This document shows positions 50,201 to 62,200 of a DNA stretch of 64,000 nucleotides, in pieces; position 1 is the stretch's first letter; each line of letters starts with the position of its first letter. Made by a program: the position numbers and the translations under genes. A model generated the notes under the pieces. That model saw only the letters and a list, made by a program, of their open reading frames with translations, was not told the origin of the DNA and did not search any database. This DNA comes from Hyalella azteca (taxonomy: Eukaryota; Arthropoda; Malacostraca; Amphipoda; Hyalellidae), in contig NW_025946735.1 in the NCBI RefSeq assembly GCF_000764305.2, positions 1-64,000 of the forward strand, written 5' to 3'.

Positions 50201-53200
50201 AATCAACTTTACAACACTTTTGGCTTAGCCAGCGCTGCTGCCTCGCTACTAATCATTTTATGAACATTTTAGTATAACATATGCTCTCGAAACAAAAAAA
50301 AATCGCTCTAAATTTTTGTTATTAATGTTTCAAGAAATATGTAATGCGAAATATATTCTATTTAAAGACAATACTAAACCAACCTAAAAATTGAACGTCT
50401 ATACGAACCTGCACCAAAAATTTTTGATAAGAGCTAATTGAACACACTGTTTAGATTCTTATATCCATAGTTTGTTCATTAATATAGTTTTTATTATCCA
50501 TTTTATTAATCAATTGTTTACTGTCATTAGCCTATTATTAGTGGTGACTGAAGTCTTTGTTTTCTCATTTATTTATCGAATGGGTCCCAGCAACAAAATG
50601 TCGCCCCCTACACTGAAAACGTGTAAAATCACGAATTTATATTAATTTCGGAGACGCATTTGAGCAGCCTCCCCGATATATTTGATGATTTCGAACCTAC
50701 GATGTGCTGTATGAGTGTATTTGAAAACATGAATTTAGTTCACATGCATTAGTTCTATTGGTGAAGGTGAGCAAGATAAGGAGAGAGATAATTCACCACT
50801 ATGAAGCACCAAGCGATTTCTGATGGCCCTCAATCTCATATATATATTGGGATCTAAGAATATTGACGACTTGGTCTTTGAGCGGCAGTCGTTGAGATGC
50901 GAATCACGACGACGTTGAGAAATTTCAAGGGCAGGGTTTTTCTTTCGCCGCATTGTGCAGCCTAAGTCCCACGCTGCCCCAATTTTAGAAAGCATCGTGG
51001 AAAAATTTTCAAGTGGCTCATGAAATAAGTAAACGTGAATTTTGAATCTCGAGAATAAAACAAGTTTAAAATATTTGACCAACCATAATTCATTGTAGAA
51101 GGTTGTTAAAAATAGAGAGGATCTATTTTGTCGAAACACTTCGTGGATCTAAAATTTTATTTTTATTTTTAACCGGATTACTAAACAGTGCAAAAGTTAG
51201 CTGAATTAAAACCATTAGAATCAATTTTAATTAGAATTAAGTAGAACTAAATTTTGTTCGGGCATGAAATATACAGAGATTATCGAACTTATATAACGTG
51301 AACCCAACATACGTAATTTTAAGGAGCCAGAGAAGCCAGTGCAGAGCTTCCCTTAATTCATTTCGCTAATATTCGAAGAATTATAATTATGAAATCATAA
51401 TTATAAGATAATTCTTGTTTTATCCGAGCGATGCCGGTTCAACCTGTCAGTCTACTTTATATTTTCCACAATTAATATATAAAAGAATCAGATATTAGAG
51501 TTTTTTTTCGTGCACTTTGTTCTCAAAATAACCGGTGACCTAAACCTACCTACGGTAGCAGAATAAATAAAAAAATCCTAGTGTGTCTGTTCCAATGGTC
51601 AAGTACGCTCGAAGCGTGTAGAAAATATTCCTATGCAGATAGGTTGAGGTTTCAAAAATATTTTTAAAAATATGTATCTCCAATATATCTTCCAATCATA
51701 ATTGAACAACAGGTTCACTTTCAGAGTTTTTTGGTTTTTTTATCTCCTTATTTATGACGCATTACTCATCAGCATCCCATGAAACTGCAAGTTCTCACCT
51801 GCATCGCGTGTTAATTCAAATAAAGTTTGTTGAAGTACAATAACCAAATCAATTGCTTAAATCTCAGTTGCTTCCATTTACTCGCGATTTAGTCTGGAAT
51901 GTATGAAGCAAGCAGGGAAACCTTTATGGCTTCTGGTCTCCAAGAGCAGATTTCCTCGAGGATTCGAAATTGGAGGGCTCCATTGTGATGACAAAAAATG
52001 GACTGGTCATTTCTTCAATGCAATATTTTTCTAAAATTCTCTAAGCGGAACCAAATGTACCATTCAATTTTTCCACTTTTTAGAAAACTGAAATTTATGC
52101 ATATGAGTCAAATTTGGCTACAAAAATATGATTGTTTTGACGAGAGACAATTCCAGTGAACTTATGGTGGAGAGTTTCGTTCGACTGAAAGACACTAACA
52201 GCAAGAACCGAGAATGTTATTATTTACTGGACCTCAGTGAATAATTTTTGGCTTTTTTAATTCCAGTAGCGATTCAATTCTGAGCAAACATAAATATTCT
52301 GCGATCAACTTTCTAAATCGAAGTAACATTAATTACACAACCAAATTTAGCAAATAAATTAGAAATTTTACCTCACGTAAGGAAACCACAATGCCTGATC
52401 AATAAGTAACGTATTTAAACTAACGATTTTAAGTATTAGGGCTAAAAATAAAAAAAAATATCCGTTATTACGGGACGGACTATGAAGGATGTCATATATA
52501 ATTAATTATAGTGATCAATTTCCCTTTACAGAGCACGGCTGATTCAAGCATGCTACATCGTTTTCAGTTTTGTTATTCGACGATTAAATACAGTCTTAGA
52601 TCCGGGGCAAGATTCCCTGAAGATCTTTCATCAGTTACATATTAAAGAGTGTTTTAATCATGAGAGTATAACGATGAATTCGACGTTGCGGTTTCAGCAG
52701 CAATAATTTTCCAGCCATTTGAATTCGAAACTTGCTTAGCTAAAAATTGCAGCTGCTATTCGGTTAGATGATAGATGATTACAGAACCGAAGAATAGCAT
52801 CACCGCAATCAATACTCAATGCCGCTTGAATTCATGAGCCGAACAATAACAGCATCGCAATTATTAATCAATGATGCCTGAATTATCATTTGCACGCTTT
52901 TAGCTTCCAGCACAGCAACCAATTCTTCTTTCAGACAGCAATTAATGGCAAGTTGCCGAAGCCCGGAAAAAGTTGGTAATTAGTTGCCAAGGTAACTCGG
53001 CAGCAGCTGCTAGCGAATGCTTCTAAACATGCAAACATTATTAACGGTCCTTGAAAAAACACTCATTTCCGGGAGGTAGCTGATGATATCATCTCTCTTT
53101 GAAATTTAATTTGGAATAAACAGAATTAGACTCATTTTTAGCGCATTTTCTCATTCACGTGCGCATCATATCTGTCCGTCAGTCTGTCCTTCTGTCTTTC

Positions 53201-56200
53201 CATCTGTCTGTCCTTCTGTCTGTCCGTCCGTAACTTCAAGTTTTCGTCGACGAGAAAATGCGCTCTCTGTCACTCAATGCAGTGGGTACCAAGTTATATA
53301 TATATATAATATATATATTTTTTAGGGACGGCTGTGTATGCAATTATTTCCCCCTTCAAAATCATCACCACGTTTGTACATTATCAGGTTCATATTCTGC
53401 ATTGAATAATAAGGCTGATAACGAAGAAAAATAGTAAAAAACAAAATTTGTTACATCTTGTCCCTATACATTGTTTGGAGACTTGATAATGGTAATTTTC
53501 AGAGTTTCGGACTTCTCCTGGTCGAATTTCCGCAGGTCCGGCCTCGTTAATCGTGACGAGTGAGACAACAGATGTCGTATTGATCGCTGGGATCACTGAG
53601 GTCACTCCTGCCGTCTTCTTATTGTGTGCCTGGCCTCAAGTAATATAACAGAAAATTTCTGAAAAATTTCATTTGAATCTATGTTAACCTGAAAGTGGTC
53701 ATTAATATAGTTTCCTTTCCTTGACTTGCGTACGCTCGTGGCACAGGACAAAAAGTTACTTGTAAATTAATTGAAATCAAACAATTTTGACCAAGATTAC
53801 TTTATTAAAAAATTTACAAAGAATAAGTTATCTATTCCCATACTCAAATGCTTCTAAGCTCCTCTATGCCTCAATGAATTGATTTATAATTTAAAATAAA
53901 ATTCTTGACGCAGTTGCAGCTGTCACGCGTCATGCGTGCGTGGAGCTATTTTCTGCCGCGTTCGCCCATTCAAAAGCCCCTTTGTGAGCACATTTTTTTC
54001 CGAAAGCGATATCATTGCGTCTTAAACTCTAATAATAGCCTTAATAGGGTAGTTAGATCCCATTAACCCAGCAAATAATGATCAGACGTTTAGGCAAGTA
54101 GGGCTATAGTTATTCATATTCAGGCGACATTAATTTATTTTCTCGATTAAATCAAAATTTGAATAAAAAATTTTAGTTTGTTTTCAAATGTAACCTTCAT
54201 GTATATTTCCTCGATGGTTGCATTTATTTAATCCTGCAAAATTTTACGGTACCGAATCATTCCACAGTATATCAATTTTTTAAATATCTTCATTTTATAT
54301 AAGAAACTGTTTAAATACTATAGAGAGAATTACCAATTTGATTTAATCATTCACCAAATATATGTCCCCCATGTGTGTGGATTAATGTCAATTTTTTTAA
54401 ATTCAAATTTATCCTTCAATCTATCTTTTCAATCAGCCAAAAATCAATGAATATTACGAGGGTACACATAATATATTTCTTCATACCCCTGACACATAAA
54501 TTATAGTCTTTGCCGTTCTCATGTCCCTGGCGAGACTCTTCGCATTTTTAAAAACCTATATCATTATTTATACCTATTCAAATCGACATAGCAATTTGTC
54601 ATAATTGACTGTTTATTGCTAATGAAAACATTCAACAACAGATTTTGACAAACTCTCTACAATAAACCTTACTCAATCCAAAAGACGGTTAAACCGCAAT
54701 TAAAAACGCAGATGACTATTCCGTAATCTTGAGTGAAATTCATCCATTTGAGCTCGGAATTCCTTCATCTTGTTTCGTAACGACGCTCCTGCCAACAAAC
54801 AGCAGCAAATGCCTAGGATTAAAGGGTAGGAGTAGCCACCTCATTTCTCTTTACGACGCCCAACAAAGCAACAAACTCCGACATGGACCTGAGCACCAGA
54901 AACAACGCTTGTCTTTGGATTAAGATTTACGGCCAACCATTGTGGGCCATAATTTGGACCTTACCGAGGAGCATGAAGCAGCGGAACATGCTTGTATTCT
55001 GAGAAACGAACTGCAATGAAGCTAGACCCAGAATTCCATTCTGTGGGCTCTTGCTTCTATTAAAATTGAGCCAAAAAGTCGGGAAGGATTAGTAGAACCA
55101 GAGTATTTCTAGGGTTATCGTAGTCGGTAAGTTTGCCTATAATCTATATGAATAAAAATTAAGACCAATAGCTATAGCTCGCTTCATTAATATTTTGAAA
55201 GAGCCAACAAAAAAAATCTGAAATGGAAGAGCCAACAAAAAAATCTGAAATGACTCGTCTTTTATCCGCAGACTAGTTACATGTCAAGAGTTTTGAAATT
55301 ATTTGAATTTTTATTAAATAAATTATTATTATAACCGGAGTTTCCCTGCAGCCTATACAAAACTCATTCTTTCAAAGTTTAGTTGAAAGGATTTATTTCC
55401 CAATTCGTGTACAGTTAAAAATTTAAAGAAGCCTTTTTTTTCATAAAAAATTGCGTAGACTAGACGAAGACCAGAAAATTTGCAAGATGCAAGCAACTAA
55501 ACTATTGTGGTCGCATGATATGATGCCAATCATTGCGAGGCGTCTTCCTTTACTGAGCCTCGTATCATCGTAGAGAGCAGAATAAACTTGCGACGACCGA
55601 GAATATGCATAAATAGTTCTCTGCTTCAAAACCTTGGTTGGTTGAACCCATTCTATTGTAAGTTAAGATCTCTTAAACGACTGAGAATTTTGATCAAAGA
55701 GCTCGCAAGCCCTGCACATAGAATTATTGGATTCTATAGAGATAAAATTTTGGAATATTTTAGAGATTAAATTCCACAAAGTTACTCAAATACGAGTTTT
55801 TCAACTGAGTTTTTTGAGTCAATGAACTCTCGTTGATGACCTGCTATCTGAAGGGCATTCTGATGAATTGTCTCTCTCTCGTAGACAGAATTTTTTATGC
55901 AATAAAGTTTTGACAGAAACTATATTGAACATCAAAAATATTCTTGGCTTCGGTCAAAATGTTTTAGTTCTGAAGGAGAACGTAGTTTGTTTTGCACGCA
56001 GAAATCCACGAGACATTCTTCAACCTTTTGTCTTCAAACAAGCACAGTCGCAATGCAATTTTAATATAGAAATAATAGAATAAATGTTTTTGGATAAATA
56101 TTTTCCGATGATAATTTTATTTTTTGTCAGAGGAAGTTGTAGGCATTTTGTCTCGATAAATCAAGTTCAGAAACGAAAGCATTCAACGGAAGAAACGACG

Positions 56201-59200
56201 CCTGAAATTTGATTACAACACAAGTATCCCAAAGCAGGACTAATAAATTCTGGTGTGTTTGACATCGTCGCAATCAAGCGAGTTTGGGTGGTTAAAAAAG
56301 ATTTTTCACGTTTCCGAGCGAGTTGATCAGCAGTCTTTTGCAGTTGAGCACTATTGCCTGATGACCAGCACTTTCGTGCTGCATTGGACAGAAATTGTCA
56401 GAATTCATGAAGAGGAGAATATTAATTCCCTATTTTGAATCTCATATTTCAAGGCGATAACTCCAAGCTTATCAATTCAGCAGAAAAAAGTATTATCGAT
56501 ATAACTCAGGTTCCACATGTTATTCAGCTGCTTAGCGAAGACAACACAAGCAATTTCAACAGGTGAGGCACAGGTGAGGCACACCATTTGCACACAGTTT
56601 TTTATTTCAACACTTGATTAAATTTATGGCAAATAACTAGATGAGCGTTTTATCTCATTATCTGTATTTGTTGAGATTGTGTTATTCCTCTTCCTTGAGA
56701 TTATTCGTACGAACCTCAGGTTAAAAAAAATAGATCTCTCCGACAACAATTGAGGGTATGTTTTAAAATCATATTGCATTTTTTATAAATAATTCTTCAA
56801 CTGTAATAACCTCCTGGTGAAGCATTAATATACTTTTTGTGAGAAGCTTTCCCTTGAAGCCTACATGTTATTAAAAAGTTTAAATATATTGACCTCCCCA
56901 GCGTTCGAATTGGTTGTATCCTATAATTAACAATACAGCGAATCAAAACTTCTATGCTACTCGTAATTAGTTCTGAGTTTTATACTCAATTGTTAATCAA
57001 TTGATACTCACGACCATGTTGACGACCGGAGTAGCCATAGCCATGGCTATTAGCCACACCATGATGACAGAGCGCCTGCAGTTCTTCATGGTGCACACAG
57101 AGCGACTTCGCATTGGAAAAACAATCACGATGAACCTGGAAAATTGGAATGGAAGATCAGATTTAGATGTTTTGAATTTGGTCTTGCCATACAGGTTTTA
57201 AATATCGATGCTTGACGAACGCTGTTTGTAAACTTCTCTCTGTATATCTGCATAAGCGTTTGCTCCTGGGCAGCTGCCAATTAAGTGACGGTACTTAGGA
57301 TTATCATTTACATTTTCATTACTGAAATAACTGCATCATTTTCTCGAAACATATAGTTTGGGCAAACTTAGCATTAACCAAAATTTTACAATAATTTGTG
57401 AGAAATACCACTGAAATTTATCGGTAAAGCGCCGTGGCGTATTGGTTTTGATAGGTAAATGCCCTCGCTAGAGCTTCGATCGAACACCGATGGGGTCCCA
57501 TTGCGTGTCTAATACAAGGCGATAGCTACTCGGGAAATTGAAATATTCTTGCCCTGATAACTGGCCTTCACCATCGACGGTGATTTGATACCCCGCCGCT
57601 GACTAAGTCTTGTAATCAATCTATTAAAAAATGCGACTTACATCAACGTTTTTTACTCCAATCCCTTATCGTAAACCATACGTTGCACTTATTAACCACA
57701 GAGCTATTGAACACTACCTTCAAAGTGTGAGTCTTTCGATTGCATGTACAAAATAAAATTTATGGCGACGTTCACTCAACCCACAGAGACTCACTTAACA
57801 TGCGGACAACCCTAAAAATTTCTCAAATATTCATGTAATGCAATGTGCTATTCATTGAATGCTTGAACAAATAAAAAATCATAACGTTTCACAAAAAACT
57901 GTTTTATGATCTCGATTATGCAGAGCACATTAGTCTTTCTGTAGCTTTCAGAATTATAAATGATTCTGTAAACTAGCCTGACGAAATCCAAATACGTAGG
58001 AGAATATTTATTTGGAAAATCGAGGTTTTGAATTAAATTTGAAGTCAAATAAGTAAATTTCAGTTCTTAAGGTAAATTTTAGCATCTTTCAAGAAATTCC
58101 AACTCGTGTTGAAACTTCAATGTACCCTAAATCATTACTACACAACAGTTCTTCGAAGGTTTAGCGATAAATTTGATCGGAATTCAACAACCTCGAATTG
58201 ACTGCTCATGGCGTTATTCTGATCCTTGTCGACTGAAGTGACTTCTCATCGATATGCGATCAAAAAACTACCGTACACCGCACTTAAATATCACCACGCT
58301 CAGTTCTTATATTAGAATTATGGATGTAATCATTTAAATTCCAATTAAATCTGTCAAGTTTAACACACATTAATTTTTTTTCTTAATTATAATTATTTTA
58401 TTTCTCAAGTTTCACTTACAAACTGTACCTTTCAAGGCTCACTGCTGTGAGGTTCAGCACGCTGGCAGAAAATGAAAGCATGTGGATGTAGCTTTGTATG
58501 GTACAAGAAGGGCTGCCGAAGTCCAGCATGATTGCGAACATGCCCAGGATTTCAATCGGCACTCCGAAGATGAGCATGATGAGGTCCGCCACCGACAACG
58601 AACACAGGAACATGTTCGTGTTAGTCCGGGTCTTTTGATCTGCAAATATTGTGCGGAAGGAAGACTCAATTAAATAAAATGACTGAATGAAGACTCAATA
58701 AAATAAAATGACTGAAGGAAAACTCACTACAATAAAATGACTGAAGGAAGACTCATTTCAATAAAATGACAGAAGGAATACTCAATAAAATAAAATGACT
58801 GAAAGAAGATCCAATAAAATCNCTTGAAGTACTCATAAAAGGCAGCTATTACATTTAGTAATATAAAATTTAAACATGAGAAAATTATGCGCGAATGCTT
58901 GAGTTCAAGAAATACTGCAGAGTTGCATTAACTAAATTAAATATCAACAATTAAATTCTACCTTAGTCATGCGTCCATGTATTTTCTATCATTAGCTATT
59001 AATTATGAACGTTAACATGCAGTAAACTTGTTCACTGTAATTTCAATCCAATCAAAGTCTAGGATCAAATGCACGCTAATACCGCTTGAGGGAAGGTTAT
59101 TTTCAATGGATTGTTACTCGATAATATTCATGTCATGCGCTCGTTCCCAGTAACGGATGTACATTCTCGGAATTAAGCAGCAAGTTCGTGATAATTTTGG

Positions 59201-62200
59201 AACAATAGACATCACTTCAGTGAATATCTTCAATGAGAAGGGAAGTACGAGATATTTATTGAATGGCAACCATGTGTAGAAACAGTGGTTAGTCGTAATG
59301 CTTGAATGTGTGACAGAACTGGGCTGTCGAAATCTTTTGAATATATTATAAATTCTTCGAAATTCTGATGTTGTTAAGTAAACCATCAGCAATAATTTGT
59401 GTTGAGGCAAATTTTTTATAGAAATTTACAATATTACAATTTGTTCACGTTTTAATAAAACGATGTTTTAATGTTATGCGATGGCCCAGAGATTCATGAC
59501 CATGTCAACCAACGATCTTACGTAACCATGTTATGTGAATTTTATGTTCAGCAGGTAATTAGATAAATTTGCTTAGCAAGTAATTAGAAATTGTGGCCAT
59601 AATAACAGTGGCGGAAATGCACCCCAAATTTCGATTATATTTTCACCGGCTAAGCAAATATTATACTGGTATGGCCTATAGAAAGGCAAAGACACATAAT
59701 TTTATCTATTGAGTTCGTTTAAAAACGAGTATACCTTTTATAGTCAAATAGAAACAACTAGTTAGCCTCGTTTAGAATCATAAATTAACCTAAAAATAGT
59801 AACAAACACAGGCATAGCCAATTCGTAAGCATTTTTTACATTACATTTTCCTAAATTGTTTCTTTTAAACTAGGCACTGACAAACAAATAAACGACATTT
59901 AATATAGATGGATGCCAGTACACTAAAAATTATCAATTATAACAGAATATTTAAAGTATTTATCATTGATTTTAGTAGAATAATCCAGTTTGATATTATT
60001 TTTAATTTCGCATAGTGTATGAAATTATTGGGGGTCGCAGATCAGAGGCTTGAGTGCGAAGGCATGCGTTTTAAGAAATTCCAGAGGGCCCAACAAAAGT
60101 GTCATCGCGCTGCACCGGACGTGAGAAGATTCCAGTATTGGCTCAGGATGGCTCCCAACTGCATTGCGAATTTAAAGCTAAATGACAATCCGTGCAAGAA
60201 AAGCCAAATTTGATTTTCTCCTATACTGCGTTGGCACGCCAAAGCTTTTAAAGGATTCGTCCTCCTGAGAATCAGGATAACCGGCTTACAGCACTGACCG
60301 TGAAGAACTAGGATCAAATATTTGCACTGGATGATTCTTGCTTGGACAGCGAGAATGTGGGTCCAAGCAAGAATTTATGGAGGCTCACACTTCATAAAAA
60401 AAATTCTGCTTGCTTCGGAAGGCGACAATCTTTGTGTTAAAAATTTTAAAATTGTAGATTAAATGTTAAATGTAACAACAAAACTACGGCACTGAGTCTT
60501 CTAAAGTAATGATAGTCGTCAATCCACACACAAAAAAAAACATTTTTACTATTCGCTAATCTCCGCCTAATAATATTGATCTTCGTTTTTCTGAATCATC
60601 AAAACTAAAGCCTGAGTCATAATATCAAAACATAATTCATAATTGAACCATTTCAGTCATTTCTTACATTTATTTTGGCTAAAATCAGTTCGACATTTTC
60701 GCGAGCATTAACTATCTTTGATTTCGGTGGAAAGGTGTGAATATACCAAAATGTGATGCGTTTTTGTTAGGGTTCTCTACGATTTTTTCTGCACGAGAAA
60801 ACATTCACGAAAATGAATGGTAATTCACCTCTACAATTTTACTCTCCAAATTTCAGTAGATAAAAATTTGCTCCTTTTTTAAAATAATTTTGTGTGAATT
60901 TTGTTGTCGTTGCGTCCAACAAAAATTTCTCAGCGAGCACTTGAAACACAAAGGCCGACTTCGTTAGAGTTCAAGATGCTCTCACGCTAGCAGGGCATAA
61001 ATGAAATATCTCGGGACTCTTTTTATTATTATACAAATGTGAAGACAGAATCAGGGCTTGGAAGTAAAATTGAGAGAGTTCGGGGTTTTTATTGTGCCCA
61101 CTACATAATATTATACTTAGGTGCAGTTAAAAATATTAAAATTTTAAATTAATCGTTCAGATGAAGTTTAAACGTTTGTGTTGAAGTTGGATCTCGAAAA
61201 CTTTGGATCAGTCTCTTTTGATTGTATGTATCGAAGAAACTAACTAATGAAATAATATTAGCCAAAATTGGGTTAAATTTATAATGCATACTGAAAATAA
61301 ATAGGAGATGATTTGACGCCTATTCTAAATTTTTGTCGTGTCGGGATAATAAAAATGTATTTTAAAATATTTTGTTGTATATTGTCTAATACTCTGTGCT
61401 CAGTTTTTGACATAGGTCAGAGGATACTAGATGAAAACATTTTTATTCTGTGATAGGGTCAGATTGCAATCTAATTAGGTCATTACGGAGCGTTTTCGTT
61501 GTAAGAAACCTGTTACTGGACATCGTATTTACTCCAATTTTCAACGAGTTAATAATCAAATCCTCCCAGCAAGATAATTTCAGTGAATAAAATGAATGAT
61601 TCCTGGGAAAATTTTTGTCTAATGCCTTACCTTTTTTTCTAACACAGAGTATCTTTCACTGCAATCCAATTGTGTCGATAAAGGTTTTAGGAAATTTACA
61701 TTTCACGCTTGCAAAATAAATTCCTCTTGAATGAGGCAATCTAAATTCAATTCTTAAAGGTCTAGATATTCCCCCAATAAAAGAAAAACACTAGCAGCTT
61801 CCTTTTAGTTTGCTATGCAGCTATCACAACAAACAAGCAAGGCTCAAAATAATTTGTGAATAAATACCATTATTAATAAACTGAATCGCTACAGTACATA
61901 ATCGCGGTCCTTTTTAGCGCATTTTCTCATTTATAAAAAAATTCACTATTGTGCTCGCCATGTCTGTCTGTCCGTACGTCTGTCCGTCCGTCTGTCCGTC
62001 CGTCTGTCCGTCTGTCTGTCCGTCCGTGACTTCACGTTTTCGTCGACGAGAAAATGTGCTCTCTGTCACTCACTGCAGTGGGTACTGAGTTATATTTTTT
62101 AGACAATATTTTCACAACAATTTGCATACCTATTAAATACAAAGAGAAACTAGAGCTTAAATTTACAACTAATTTTATCATTCTTGTCAACTAGACCTTC

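Larger units (their letters stand above)
43553..57011 (-). other. GPCR intron of 13.5 kb
   Basis: Carries four of the seven GTCY elements, one MITE, an AAT array (about 47,580-47,645) and the GC-richer island at 46.9-47.8 kb. Short ORFs in it lack splice or homology support. The frame at 53,390-53,640 minus (text TSVVSLVTINEAGPAEIRPG) has the most coding-like composition but no good donor. Confidence 0.8.

Noticed and set aside
50735..51139. 134-codon minus-strand ORF in the 13.5-kb intron
   Set aside because: A frame of this length is not surprising by chance in 64 kb, and it has no motif, homologue or splice context.
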